64,000 nucleotides of DNA from Pseudomonas sp. MM213 (GTDB lineage Bacteria > Pseudomonadota > Gammaproteobacteria > Pseudomonadales > Pseudomonadaceae): the NCBI RefSeq assembly GCF_020423045.1, contig NZ_CP081943.1, positions 6,014,001 to 6,078,000 on the forward strand, written 5' to 3'. This document shows positions 1 through 8,469 of the stretch, in pieces; within the stretch, counting starts at the first letter, position 1; every line of letters begins with the position of its first letter. The notes beneath the pieces are model-generated. The model was not told the origin of the DNA and ran no database searches. It worked only from the letters and a program-made list of their open reading frames with translations. Position numbers and translations under genes: made by a program.

Positions 1-818
1 CGCAGCTGTACCTCAATGAAATCGGCTTTTCCCCTCTGCTGTCCCCCGAAGAAGAAGTTCACTTTGCACGCTTGTCGCAAAGTGGCGATCCGGCCGGGCG
101 CAAACGCATGATTGAAAGCAACCTGCGGCTGGTGGTGAAAATCGCCCGACGCTATGTCAATCGTGGCTTGTCGCTGCTGGACCTGATCGAAGAGGGCAAC
201 CTCGGACTGATTCGGGCGGTAGAAAAGTTCGACCCCGAACGTGGCTTCCGCTTTTCGACCTACGCAACCTGGTGGATTCGTCAGACCATCGAGCGCGCGA
301 TCATGAATCAGACCCGGACCATCCGGTTGCCGATCCATGTGGTCAAAGAGCTTAACGTGTACCTGAGGGCCGCACGGGAGCTGACGCAAAAACTCGATCA
401 TGAACCCTCACCCGAAGAAATCGCCAACCTGCTGGAAAAACCGGTGGGCGAGGTCAAGCGCATGCTGGGCCTGAACGAGCGGGTTTCTTCGGTCGATGTC
501 TCACTGGGTCCGGATTCGGATAAAACCCTGCTGGACACCCTTACCGACGACCGTCCGACCGATCCATGCGAACTGCTGCAGGATGACGACCTGTCCCAGA
601 GCATCGATCAATGGCTCTCGGAACTGACCGACAAGCAGCGCGAGGTGGTGATACGCCGCTTCGGTCTGCGCGGTCATGAGAGCAGCACACTGGAAGATGT
701 AGGCCTGGAAATTGGCCTGACCCGGGAACGCGTCAGACAGATTCAGGTTGAAGGCCTGAAGCGTCTTCGGGAGATTCTGGAGAAAAATGGCCTGTCGAGT
801 GAGTCGCTGTTCCAATAA
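1..818 (+). CDS. rpoS: RNA polymerase sigma factor RpoS (5'-truncated by window edge)
   Basis: Stationary-phase/general-stress sigma factor that directs core RNA polymerase to stress promoters. The reading frame is open from base 3, and 271 codons are visible before the TAA at 816-818. The full protein is about 335 residues, so roughly the first 64 are outside the window. Region 2 is seen in [20 protein letters not shown], region 3 in [11 protein letters not shown], and the region 4.2 helix-turn-helix in [20 protein letters not shown]. It is followed by a strong terminator and by rsmZ, the usual Pseudomonas order. Identity is secure; only the N-terminus is missing. Confidence 0.97.
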   Translation, partial: QLYLNEIGFSPLLSPEEEVHFARLSQSGDPAGRKRMIESNLRLVVKIARRYVNRGLSLLDLIEEGNLGLIRAVEKFDPERGFRFSTYATWWIRQTIERAIMNQTRTIRLPIHVVKELNVYLRAARELTQKLDHEPSPEEIANLLEKPVGEVKRMLGLNERVSSVDVSLGPDSDKTLLDTLTDDRPTDPCELLQDDDLSQSIDQWLSELTDKQREVVIRRFGLRGHESSTLEDVGLEIGLTRERVRQIQVEGLKRLREILEKNGLSSESLFQ

Positions 819-839
819 GCCAATCGCTTGAGCGGCATG

Positions 840-871
840 CAAAAAGCCCCGACTGGTTCGGGGCTTTTTGT
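840..871 (+). terminator. Rho-independent terminator after rpoS
   Basis: A GC-rich hairpin (AGCCCCGA / TCGGGGCT) with a short loop is followed by a run of T, about 20 bases after the rpoS stop codon. Confidence 0.9.
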
Positions 872-918
872 TGTCTGGCTGACGCGCCTGCAATGACGAT
901 ATGTTTGTAGTTTTGCGG

Positions 919-936
919 TGTAAGTCTTGGCTTACT
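919..936 (+). promoter_or_regulatory. GacA box (upstream activating site of rsmZ)
   Basis: The sequence TGTAAG-N6-CTTACT matches the known TGTAAG…CTTACA palindrome used by the GacS/GacA system. It lies about 175-190 bases upstream of the rsmZ start, the distance known for fluorescent pseudomonads. One base differs from the perfect palindrome. Confidence 0.85.
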
Positions 937-1072
937 CTTGCGTAAGTGTTCGCTATTTTTACACCCTGGAAGACGACTACTGTTTGCCGATGATTTTTTT
1001 AATGCTTTGATTTTTATAGGTATTTATAAAAATCAGGAGCATGTGACAGCGGATTTTTGCCGCGGAGGGCAA

Positions 1073-1100
1073 TTGCTCTTGCTCGGGAATTCTCTAGTAT
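1073..1100 (+). promoter_or_regulatory. rsmZ core promoter
   Basis: A -35-like TTGCTC (1073-1078) and a -10-like TAGTAT (1095-1100) are separated by 16 bases, and the expected RNA start lies 9 bases downstream. The GacA box is far upstream of this core. Confidence 0.6.
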
Positions 1101-1108
1101 TCAGGTTG

Positions 1109-1237
1109 TGTCGACGGACAGACACGCCCTTCAAGGATGAGGGGAAAGGACATTGCAGGATGCGATTCATCAGGACGATGAAAAGGAACACAGGGAATAG
1201 GGAAAAAATGTGGGCGGGTCAAACCGCCCCTTTTTTT
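1109..1237 (+). ncRNA. rsmZ: RsmZ small regulatory RNA
   Basis: RsmZ sequesters the translational repressors RsmA/RsmE and so relieves repression of secondary metabolism and exoproduct mRNAs. The start TGTCGACGGA resembles the known RsmZ 5' end. Eight GGA motifs occur in about 95 bases, several in AGGA or GGGA contexts that should sit in hairpin loops. It ends in a GGGCGG…CCGCCC hairpin followed by seven T. The position between rpoS and fdxA, downstream of a GacA box, matches known rsmZ loci. Start and end are inferred from these landmarks and should be right to within a few bases. Confidence 0.93.
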
Positions 1238-1290
1238 GTCTTTTTTTTGGTTTGGATGTCACTTTATTTTCGAGTTTTGCGTGGTCTCCC

Positions 1291-1320
1291 CTGTAGGAGC
1301 TGGCTTGCTAGCGATGGCGG
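1291..1320. repeat. REP half-element
   Basis: A single arm of the GTAGGAGCYGGCTTGCTGGC family with one internal change (TTGCTAGCGATGG). No inverted partner is visible before the long repeat begins at 1349. Confidence 0.7.
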
Positions 1321-1348
1321 CTTGATAGCCGACCGTTTTCTTCCTGGT

Positions 1349-1666
1349 GTACATATCCGTTTCTGCGGTAACGGCTTCTATTGGTTTCGCTCTTACAGCG
1401 AGTCACTTGGAAAAGCCCCAAGTAACCAAGGGCTCTTGCCCCTTTCGTTCGGTGCCTCGCTAATGCTCGGCATGCCCTCGCTCCGGTCCTGCTCCGTGGG
1501 CCCGCCGCCATCGGCCATCCATGGCCGGGGGCGGCTAACCCGGCATCCATGCCGGGTTGCCCACTGCGCAGAACCTCCACTCGGCCTCTCGAGGGGGCGG
1601 GTACCTCAAGATCAAAAGCTGAAGGCGAGCTAACGCTCGGCCTGATGAGTGGTGAAAATCAAAAGC
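1349..1666 (+). repeat. Long structured repeat, copy A
   Basis: About 318 bases that recur almost base for base at 63126-63379 (same strand, shorter) and 63718-64000 (opposite strand, cut by the window end). It is packed with inverted repeats: CGCT/AGCG at 1388-1400, GTCACTTGG/CCAAGTAAC at 1402-1426, a CCATCCATGG palindrome, GGCATCCATGCC, and GGCGAGC/GCTCGGCC near the 3' end. Reading frames cross it on both strands, but the conservation is at base level and matches no protein family I know, so I treat it as non-coding. Function unknown. Confidence 0.8.
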
Positions 1667-1678
1667 AAACGCGATTCC

Positions 1679-1780
1679 CTGTAGGAGCGAGGCTTGCCCG
1701 CGAAAAACGACCGGACAACGCGTGCTGTCTGGATAGACGCGGCGCACTTGAATCCATCGCCAGCAAGCTGGCTCCTACAG
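1679..1780. repeat. REP pair (mixed arms)
   Basis: Inverted pair. The left arm is GTAGGAGCGAGGCTTGCCCGCGAA and the right arm belongs to the GGCTTGCTGGCGATGG family. The interior includes ACAACGCG and TGGATAGACGCGGCGC, shared with the next hairpins. Confidence 0.85.
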
Positions 1781-1820
1781 GAGTGGCGTGATCCCGGTTC
1801 TGTCTCACGATACAAAATTT

Positions 1821-1920
1821 GTAGGAGCCGGCTTGCTGGCGATGGTCGTTAACGATAACGCGTGAAACCTGCTTCAACGCGGCGTACTTGAATCCATCGC
1901 CAGCAGGCTGGCTCCTACAG
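1821..1920. repeat. REP pair
   Basis: Inverted arms GTAGGAGCCGGCTTGCTGGC and its complement enclose a conserved core with GTTAACGATAACGCG. It is the first of two tandem units of about 140 bases (1781-1920 and 1921-2060). Confidence 0.9.
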
Positions 1921-1960
1921 GAGTGGCGTGATCCCGGTTCTCTCACACGACACAGAATCT

Positions 1961-2060
1961 GTAGGAGCTGGCTTGCCAGCGATGGTGGTCAACGATAACG
2001 CGTGCTGTCTGGATAGACGCGGCGCACTTGAATCCATCGCCAGCAAGCCGGCTCCTACAG
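1961..2060. repeat. REP pair
   Basis: Same family as the preceding hairpin. The 40-base lead-in (1921-1960, beginning GAGTGGCGTGATCCCGGTTC) repeats that of the previous unit (1781-1820), so the array grew by tandem duplication. Confidence 0.9.
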
Positions 2061-2096
2061 GTTTTTGCGTTATCAACTTTTTTGCCTGCAGAAAAG

Positions 2097-2122
2097 CAAA
2101 AAAGGCCCGCAAGGGGCCTTTT
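2097..2122 (-). terminator. Terminator after fdxA
   Basis: On the minus strand an AAAGGCCCC…GGGCC hairpin is followed by six T, 18 bases past the fdxA stop codon. Confidence 0.8.
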
Positions 2123-2139
2123 CGGGAACGCAGGGTCAA

Positions 2140-2463
2140 TCAGCGTTCGAGGTCTTTGATCTTGCCTTTGACGCCATCCCACTCTTCGGCATCGGGCAAC
2201 GATTCTTTCTTCTCGGTGATGTTCGGCCAGATTTCGGCCAACTCAACGTTCAGCTGAATGAATTCCTGCATCTCTTCCGGGACTTCATCTTCGGAGAAGA
2301 TGGCCACGGCAGGGCATTCTGGTTCGCACAGTGCGCAGTCGATGCACTCATCCGGGTGAATCACCAGGAAATTCGGGCCTTCGTAAAAGCAGTCCACCGG
2401 ACAGACTTCTACGCAGTCGGTGTACTTGCACTTGATGCAGTTGTCGGTGACGACGAAGGTCAT
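2140..2463 (-). CDS. fdxA: 7Fe ferredoxin FdxA
   Basis: A 107-residue bacterial ferredoxin carrying one [3Fe-4S] and one [4Fe-4S] cluster; a soluble electron carrier. Cysteines are visible in [14 protein letters not shown] near the N-terminus and in [12 protein letters not shown] around residues 40-50. The length and the acidic C-terminal tail fit the Azotobacter FdI/FdxA family. The ATG at 2463 is chosen because GAGGAG lies 10 bases upstream and the product begins MTFVV as in the family; an in-frame extension to 2505 has no support. It is convergent with rsmZ, the usual order. Confidence 0.95.
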   Translation of the reverse strand: MTFVVTDNCIKCKYTDCVEVCPVDCFYEGPNFLVIHPDECIDCALCEPECPAVAIFSEDEVPEEMQEFIQLNVELAEIWPNITEKKESLPDAEEWDGVKGKIKDLER

Positions 2464-2605
2464 TTCTAATTTTCTCCTCAGGCGGCGGCAGCGGAGCCCC
2501 TTCACGTTGGGGTCGCCAGGTTTGGGAGCGATAGTCTGCAGGCCAGGCTATTAGCCTGCAGCATCCCAAACCGCGCGAGATTCTAACAGCTTGCAGGCAA
2601 GTGCG

Positions 2606-5185
2606 TTAGATCCGTGTCTTTAGTGTATAGAGCATTTCTAGTGCACGACGCGGTGTCAGGTCGTCCAGATCCAGTTTGGCCAGTTCTTCGAGTACCGGAT
2701 GCGGCAGGCTGGCGAACATGTCGCTTTGCTGTGGCGCGGCCGATTTACCTTTGGCTGCCTTGGGCACTTCATGCGGCAGCGCGGTGGCTTCCAGGCGACC
2801 CAGGTGCTCGCGAGCGCGCACGATCACTTCGCTCGGCACGCCGGCCAGTTGTGCAACGGCCAGGCCATAACTCTGGCTGGCAGGCCCGGGCAGCACGTGG
2901 TGCAGGAACACGATGCGCTCGTTGTGCTCAGTGGCATTGAGGTGCACGTTGGCCACCAGCGGTTGCGCTTCCGGTAGCACCGTCAGTTCAAAATAGTGCG
3001 TGGCGAACAGCGTGTAAGCCCGCAGCTGTGCCAGGCGCTCAGCCGCCGCCCATGCCAGGGACAGGCCGTCGAAGGTGCTGGTGCCGCGACCGACTTCGTC
3101 CATCAGCACCAGGCTGCGCTCGGTGGCGTTGTGCAAAATGTTGGCGGTTTCGCTCATTTCGACCATGAAGGTCGAACGCCCACCGGCCAGATCATCGCTG
3201 GAACCGATCCGGGTAAAGATCCGGTCCACCAGCGACAATTCGCAACTGGCCGCCGGCACGAAGCTGCCGATGTGCGCCAGCAGTACGATCAACGCGGTCT
3301 GGCGCATGTAGGTGGATTTACCGCCCATGTTCGGACCGGTGATCACCAGCATGCGCGTGTTGTCGTCGAGGCTCAGGTCGTTTGCCACGAACGGCGTGGT
3401 CAGCACTTGCTCGACCACCGGGTGACGACCCTGGCTGATGCGCATGCACGGCTCGTCGACGAAGCGCGGGCAGTTCAGGTCGAGATTCAGCGCGCGTTCG
3501 GCGAGGTTGCTCAGCACGTCCAGCTCGGCCAGGGCTGCAGCGGTGTCTTGCAGCGGCGGCAATTGGCTGATCAAGTCTTCGAGCAGCGCTTCGTAGAGCA
3601 TCTTCTCGCGGGCGAGGGCGCGGCTCTTGGCCGACAGCGCCTTGTCCTCGAACGCCTTCAGTTCCGGCGTGATAAAGCGTTCGGCGCCTTTGAGCGTCTG
3701 GCGACGGATATAGTCGGCCGGCGCCGATTCAGCCTGCTTGCTCGGCAGCTCGATAAAGTAGCCGTGAATGCGGTTGTAACCGACTTTCAGGTGCGACAGA
3801 CCGGTACGGGCCTTCTCGCGTGCTTCCAGATCAATCAGGAACTGCCCGGCGTTTTCGCTGAGCGATTGCAGGTCATCGAGTTCGCTGTCGTAACCGGTTT
3901 TCAACACGCCGCCGTCACGGATCACCGCAGGCGGGTTGTCGATGATGGCTTTTTCCAGCAGGGCCGCCAGTTCCGGGTAGGTGCTGGTGGTTTTCGCCAG
4001 TTGAATAATGTGCGGTGCTTCCAGCTCGGCCATCGCCACTTGCAGCTCGGGTAATGCACCGAGGGCATCGCGCAGGCGCGCCAGGTCGCGAGGACGCGCA
4101 TTACGCAAACCGATCCGCGCGAGAATCCGCTCGATGTCACCGATTTCCTTGAGCTGCGGTTGCAGCTTTTCGAAACGGTAACCGTCGAGCAGGCAGGTGA
4201 TCGAGGTCTGGCGCGCCAGTAAAACGTTCAGGTCCCGCAGCGGACGATTCAACCAGCGGGTCAGCAAGCGGCTGCCCATGGCGGTCTGGCAGCGATCGAC
4301 CACCGATTGCAGCGTGTTGTCGCGGCCACCGGCCAGGTTGGTGTCCAGTTCCAGGTTGCGACGGCTTGCGCCATCCAGCACCACGGTGTCGTCCAGGCGC
4401 TCATGGCGCAGGCTGCGCAAATGGGGCAGGGCGGTGCGTTGGGTTTCCTTGGCGTAGCTGAGCAGGCAGCCGGCAGCGCCGATGGCCAGGGTCAGGTTCT
4501 CGCAGCCAAACCCTTTCAGATCCTGGGTCGAAAACTGCTGGCACAGACTTTTCAGCGCCGAGTCGCGCTCGAAATCCCACGGCGCACGACGACGAACCCC
4601 ACGGCGTTTCTCCGCCGGCAAATCCTTCGGCCAGTCATCCGGGATCATCAGCTCCACCGGATTGACCCGCTCCAGTTCCGCCAGCAGGTTTTCCCAGCCC
4701 TTGATCTCCAGCACGGAGAAGTTGCCGCTGGTGATATCCAGCACCGCCAGACCGAACAGACGCTCGTCACCCAGCACCGCCGCAATCAGGTTGTCCCGAC
4801 GCTCATCCAGCAGCGCTTCATCACTGACCGTGCCCGGCGTGATGATCCGCACTACTTGCCGATCCACCGGCCCTTTGCTGGTCGCCGGGTCGCCGACCTG
4901 TTCACAGATCACCACCGATTCGCCGAGCTTCACCAGTTTCGCCAGGTAACCTTCCGCGGCGTGGTAAGGAATCCCACACATCGGAATCGCCTGGCCAGCC
5001 GACTGCCCACGGGCGGTCAGGGTGATGTCCAGCAACTTGGCGGCCTTCTTCGCGTCTTCATAGAAGATCTCGTAGAAGTCACCCATGCGGTAGAACATCA
5101 ACTGGTCGGGGTGCTGGTTCTTCAGGCGCCAGTACTGCTGCATCATTGGCGTGTGAGAGGACAGATCGGAAATAGCTTTATTCAT
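2606..5185 (-). CDS. mutS: DNA mismatch repair protein MutS
   Basis: Mismatch-recognition ATPase of the MutSL pathway, 859 residues, the usual Pseudomonas length. The mismatch-binding Phe-x-Glu motif is in GDFYE (about residues 35-39). The Walker A motif GPNMGGKST lies near residue 618, and the Walker B/signature [12 protein letters not shown] near residue 695. The start MNKAISDL at 5185 is chosen; the frame runs 52 codons further upstream, but that extension has no family resemblance. No strong ribosome-binding site is visible. mutS forms one flank of the accessory region that ends at the cinA-family gene. Confidence 0.96.
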   Translation of the reverse strand: MNKAISDLSSHTPMMQQYWRLKNQHPDQLMFYRMGDFYEIFYEDAKKAAKLLDITLTARGQSAGQAIPMCGIPYHAAEGYLAKLVKLGESVVICEQVGDPATSKGPVDRQVVRIITPGTVSDEALLDERRDNLIAAVLGDERLFGLAVLDITSGNFSVLEIKGWENLLAELERVNPVELMIPDDWPKDLPAEKRRGVRRRAPWDFERDSALKSLCQQFSTQDLKGFGCENLTLAIGAAGCLLSYAKETQRTALPHLRSLRHERLDDTVVLDGASRRNLELDTNLAGGRDNTLQSVVDRCQTAMGSRLLTRWLNRPLRDLNVLLARQTSITCLLDGYRFEKLQPQLKEIGDIERILARIGLRNARPRDLARLRDALGALPELQVAMAELEAPHIIQLAKTTSTYPELAALLEKAIIDNPPAVIRDGGVLKTGYDSELDDLQSLSENAGQFLIDLEAREKARTGLSHLKVGYNRIHGYFIELPSKQAESAPADYIRRQTLKGAERFITPELKAFEDKALSAKSRALAREKMLYEALLEDLISQLPPLQDTAAALAELDVLSNLAERALNLDLNCPRFVDEPCMRISQGRHPVVEQVLTTPFVANDLSLDDNTRMLVITGPNMGGKSTYMRQTALIVLLAHIGSFVPAASCELSLVDRIFTRIGSSDDLAGGRSTFMVEMSETANILHNATERSLVLMDEVGRGTSTFDGLSLAWAAAERLAQLRAYTLFATHYFELTVLPEAQPLVANVHLNATEHNERIVFLHHVLPGPASQSYGLAVAQLAGVPSEVIVRAREHLGRLEATALPHEVPKAAKGKSAAPQQSDMFASLPHPVLEELAKLDLDDLTPRRALEMLYTLKTRI

Positions 5186-5526
5186 CAGTGGGTTACAATT
5201 TTTTATCTGAATTTGTGGGGCAACTTCAGGGGTATTTGGCGTGCGTTTTTCTTCACGCTCCCCCGCGTTCGCAGGTGTATTCAAGGGTATCACGTTGGTG
5301 GTCAAGAGCATTCCGCGCACTGCGCGTATCAGGTGGCGCAATTGTGCATAGTGTTAATGCGCCATCAGTGTATTGATGGATACGGGCATGTGGGCTGTTT
5401 TTCTGGTCATTTCTCGTTGCGAGTGAAGAGCTGCGAGATTAATTTTGGCTGGACGATTTTGTGTTGGAAACGTAGCGCCTTAGCATCGGAGCATACTTCC
5501 GCCAAAAGTTAATTTTAAGCATGGAA
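5186..5526. other. Intergenic region upstream of mutS
   Basis: 341 bases between the mutS start and the end of the broken methyltransferase gene. It should hold the mutS promoter. I recognise no gene, REP element or clear hairpin. AT content rises toward the cassette from about 5450 on. Confidence 0.5.
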
Positions 5527-6393
5527 TCAAGCCTTCTTACTAGCCATAATTAGTCTGGAGCCGCCGTGCGAAAAATTCACCCCGAATTTAATCAACCTTT
5601 GTTCGATACGCATTACGTGGAATAGCACATTATTTAATAATTTCGGGAGATGTAGTTCGGTCGTTGCATCGATCTCGGTAGATGCCATATTCGGCTTTCT
5701 ACGTGAGAACAACATCGCAGGTAACAATAGACTTACGAACGAAGTGCTTCTCTCGATGCAGAAGTCTGCGTCCACGGCCTTTTTATGCAGTTCTTGAGGC
5801 GTGTATCGCCTTACATGGCAGCATAGTCATCGTTAGCACTCCACAACCAAGGATGCTGCGGTATGGTTAGTAACAATACCCTTCCTGGTTTTAGGGCTTT
5901 ATGTAGTTGAGTAAGGACGGCTTCATATTCCTCGATGTGCTCAAGTATATCAAAGGCACCAATTGCATCGAATTCGTCTACAAACGGTACATGTCGCGCA
6001 TCCATCTGCATGATCTGAGCAGAAGGTGCTCGAGCGGCTGCATATGACAAACCAGCAAGGAATATTTCACTCCCGCTTAGTGCCATTTCTGCATCCATTT
6101 TGGCGATGCCAGACAGAACAAAACCAGTTCCGCAGCCCACCTCTAGAAAGGTAGAAGCATTTTGCTTATAGGTTTGCAGCGCCCAGAGGATTAGTTCGTT
6201 ACGCGCCCGGAACCAAAAGTTGGCAGCCTCCAACTGGGCTAGTTCCTCAAAATATTCAGGATTGCCCCCCCCCATTCGTGAACTCTGCTGCGTGAGCCTC
6301 GACGCCATTCAATCGGACGGGTTCATACCCACACGCTGGACAAACCCAGCCGTCTGAAGAAAAACTACTTGCGCACTGAAGGCAGGCTCTCAT
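5527..6393 (-). pseudogene. Class I SAM methyltransferase, disrupted by two frameshifts
   Basis: The ATG at 6393 overlaps the gtrA stop (ATGA), which supports it as the true start. The first frame encodes a zinc-ribbon-like N-terminus (CLQCASS…CPACGYEP) and runs into a tract of nine G (6265-6273 on the plus strand), after which it hits TGA. One G fewer would join it to the next frame (to 5811), which holds the SAM-binding motif FLEVGCGTG and the motif DAIGAFDILEH. Near 5818 one base is missing; the C-terminal part (HVRRYTPQEL… to 5527) continues in the original frame and matches the family C-terminus (GFxIERSTSF, SHGGSRLIMASKK). The two shifts are opposite in sign, but stop codons lie between them. 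Likely target: a sugar or lipid of the surface glycan (inference). Real mutation, phase variation and assembly error cannot be told apart here. Confidence 0.8.
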
Positions 6394-6830
6394 GATCGTG
6401 CTCCTTTATTTGTGGCGGAGAGCGGCGCGAATACAAAAAACCGTGATAGAACAAACAAGAAAATTGCTACCACGACGATTGCTATCGCCTGAACGATTTG
6501 ATGTGGAAAGTCCAACCAGTCTACAAATAGCGACAACAGTAATAGATTTAATAAATAGCCCAGGAGCTGCGCCAGCAGGTAGCGGACTCCAGCCTTGCCA
6601 ACATGCCCGTCATGGCGAAAGGTGAAGCTCCGGTTGGCAAAGAACCCAATTAACGCACCGATGAAGTACAGTGCGGTCATGGTTGATTTTGGGGTGTTTC
6701 CAAAGTATGTCAGAAGAAGATACAGCGTATAGCCTGTAAGATTGATCAGTAAGCCGATTAATACGTAACTGAACACCTGCCTTAAAGACTTTTTTCGTGC
6801 TACCTGGTTCATATGCAAATCAAGACTCAT
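6390..6830 (-). CDS. GtrA-family membrane protein (putative lipid-linked sugar flippase)
   Basis: A 146-residue protein with four predicted membrane segments: FSYVLIGLLINLTGYTLYLL, STMTALYFIGALIGFFANRS, YLLAQLLGYLLNLLLLSLFV and VQAIAIVVVAIFLFVLSRFF. Family motifs include NRSFTF and SRFFVF. GtrA proteins flip undecaprenyl-phosphate-linked sugars across the inner membrane for O-antigen glycosylation, working with a GtrB-type transferase, which is present at 8470-9417. The stop overlaps the next start as ATGA. An alternative start is the ATG at 6812; neither start has a strong ribosome-binding site. Confidence 0.85.
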   Translation of the reverse strand: MSLDLHMNQVARKKSLRQVFSYVLIGLLINLTGYTLYLLLTYFGNTPKSTMTALYFIGALIGFFANRSFTFRHDGHVGKAGVRYLLAQLLGYLLNLLLLSLFVDWLDFPHQIVQAIAIVVVAIFLFVLSRFFVFAPLSATNKGARS

Positions 6831-6868
6831 TTGTAGTGATCTGACCGAATGCGTTAGCAGAATCGTGA

Positions 6869-7855
6869 TCAGAATATAAAAAGGCTCTCAAGGCGATGTT
6901 CTGCTCGCGCATCAGGAGTGACGGCGGATACAAATTTCCCACCCCCCACTAATCCGTAGGCTTCCTTGAACACATATCCGGGTAGCTTGAGTGTATGAGC
7001 TATTAATGTGCGAAAAAAGTGCTGCTTGAATGACGTTTCGACGATTGAGGGGGTGGAGTGGAATACGCTGAACTCTCCCTCTAGCGGCAGAACATCAATG
7101 ACATTGTTCCAGAACTTTGCTCCCAGATCGTGAACATGTGCAGGGTAGGTGAAATCAAACTTTATATTAATCGCTTTGGTTATTTTTGACAGGGGGGTGA
7201 CATAAGGTGTTCTGGCGTAAAAAACCCCATCTTTTTTAAGTGATGTCAATAGTTGAGCCAGAACTTCACGAGGCTCGGGTATGTGTTCTATAATTGCACT
7301 GGCAATAACCAGATGCATTGTTTTTTCCTGAATGTCTGTCAGGTCGCTCGGGCGGTAAAATTGTATGCGGTTGTCCGATGTTGCTATTGTGCTTTTGTTG
7401 TAATCAACAAGTGCAATGTTGACTTTTGCAGCGCCGAGGCCAATTAACTCCTGTGCAACTCGAGCTGAAATTGATCCGTCACCGCCGCCATAATCCAGAA
7501 TAGAAATATCTCGTCCAGACAAACTGCCCAGAGTTGGAGCAGCGCACCGTACTATATGAGAGGCCATACGGTCTGGTGCATCTAAAGTGATTTTGTCCTC
7601 AGTGTCATCAAAAGTATCGTAATAGCGAGAGTAATATTTGCTCAGTGTTTCTGGTTTTGGCATTCTTGATGCGGACGCCGCATTGCAGTTTTTGCAGTGC
7701 AAAAGGGCTACATCCGGCGCGTCCTGCAATACTGCTACTTTTTTTCTTTCAGTTGCACTACAAAAAGGGCAAGAGACACTAGGCGCCAATAAATCCTGTT
7801 CTGACAAATGAGCTGACTGGTGGAATAAAGTAGCCTTCAGATTTTTTTGTGTCAT
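6869..7855 (-). CDS. SAM-dependent methyltransferase with N-terminal zinc ribbon
   Basis: 328 residues. The N-terminus has two CxxC pairs (CPFCSAT and CKNCNA), the zinc ribbon common in sugar or nucleotide-sugar methyltransferases. Then comes a class I SAM-binding motif (ISILDYGGGDGSIS) and a later motif LVIASAIIEHIPEPREVLAQ, typical of the Methyltransf_23-type fold. The start overlaps the acetyltransferase stop (ATGA), so translation is probably coupled. In the context of GtrA/GtrB and an O-acetyltransferase a surface-sugar substrate is likely, but the exact substrate cannot be read from sequence. Confidence 0.82.
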   Translation of the reverse strand: MTQKNLKATLFHQSAHLSEQDLLAPSVSCPFCSATERKKVAVLQDAPDVALLHCKNCNAASASRMPKPETLSKYYSRYYDTFDDTEDKITLDAPDRMASHIVRCAAPTLGSLSGRDISILDYGGGDGSISARVAQELIGLGAAKVNIALVDYNKSTIATSDNRIQFYRPSDLTDIQEKTMHLVIASAIIEHIPEPREVLAQLLTSLKKDGVFYARTPYVTPLSKITKAINIKFDFTYPAHVHDLGAKFWNNVIDVLPLEGEFSVFHSTPSIVETSFKQHFFRTLIAHTLKLPGYVFKEAYGLVGGGKFVSAVTPDARAEHRLESLFIF

Positions 7856-8415
7856 GCCTTTTGCTCCAAATTGTATTCTTTCTCAAGCTCGAGAAGGTCT
7901 CGCTTACGTGTTTTCAAACGTTTGGCTGGAATTCCAAAGTAAACAGTCCATGCTTCTGTTGACTTGGTGACCAAGCTCATTGCGCCGATCGAAGTTCCTT
8001 CTTCCAGGGTGACGCCAGGGAAAACAACTGAACTGACTCCAACAATGGAGTGGCGTTTAATGTAAACCGGTGATTTGATTTCTTTTTTGAATTTGTCTGG
8101 AACAGTAGGGTTGGTCAGCGTTCGACCAGAATAGTCATCGGACTGAGCAAAGACGTGACAGCCGTATGCCAAGCCACAAAAGTCATCAAGTGTAACCCCG
8201 ACCTCACCGCCCCCAACGTTACAGAAGACGGCAATATGGACGTTTTTACCAATAGTTACTTTTCCAGAAATGACACAAAAGTCATCAATGCGCGAGTTGT
8301 CGCCTATCTCCATAAGCTCCGGATTATAAATCGAAGCCTTATCGCTGATTTTGACATTTGAGCCTAGGTGTTTAAAGCCTAGAGCATTCAGAGATTCCTC
8401 ATTTAAAAATGCCAA
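7852..8415 (-). CDS. Left-handed beta-helix acyltransferase (putative sugar O-acetyltransferase)
   Basis: 187 residues with hexapeptide-repeat character (IGDNSRIDDFCVISGKVTIG, VGVSSVVFPGVTLEEGTSIG) and the conserved segment YGCHVFAQSDDYSG, as in WbbJ-like sugar O-acetyltransferases using acetyl-CoA. A TTG at 8415 is the best start: AGGAGG ends 7 bases before it, whereas the GTG two codons upstream abuts the Shine-Dalgarno directly. The product then begins MAFLNEESL. It lies between the glycosyltransferase and the methyltransferase in the same direction, overlapping the latter by four bases. Confidence 0.85.
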   Translation of the reverse strand: MAFLNEESLNALGFKHLGSNVKISDKASIYNPELMEIGDNSRIDDFCVISGKVTIGKNVHIAVFCNVGGGEVGVTLDDFCGLAYGCHVFAQSDDYSGRTLTNPTVPDKFKKEIKSPVYIKRHSIVGVSSVVFPGVTLEEGTSIGAMSLVTKSTEAWTVYFGIPAKRLKTRKRDLLELEKEYNLEQKA

Positions 8416-8469
8416 AGCCACCCTCCTTAATTATATATATGTTTCGCTTTTTGTGGACGACAGGCATGT

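Noticed and set aside
938..1633. A 231-codon open frame after rpoS
   Set aside because: It runs through rsmZ and the long repeat, has no ribosome-binding site or family resemblance, and conflicts with the strong RNA-gene evidence.
1679..2060. A CRISPR array
   Set aside because: The repeats are 100-base palindromic REP pairs with repeated spacers. There are no short direct repeats with unique spacers and no cas genes.
2996..4054. Long plus-strand frames opposite mutS
   Set aside because: They are antisense shadows of a high-GC gene, with compositions typical of reversed codons and no recognisable domain.
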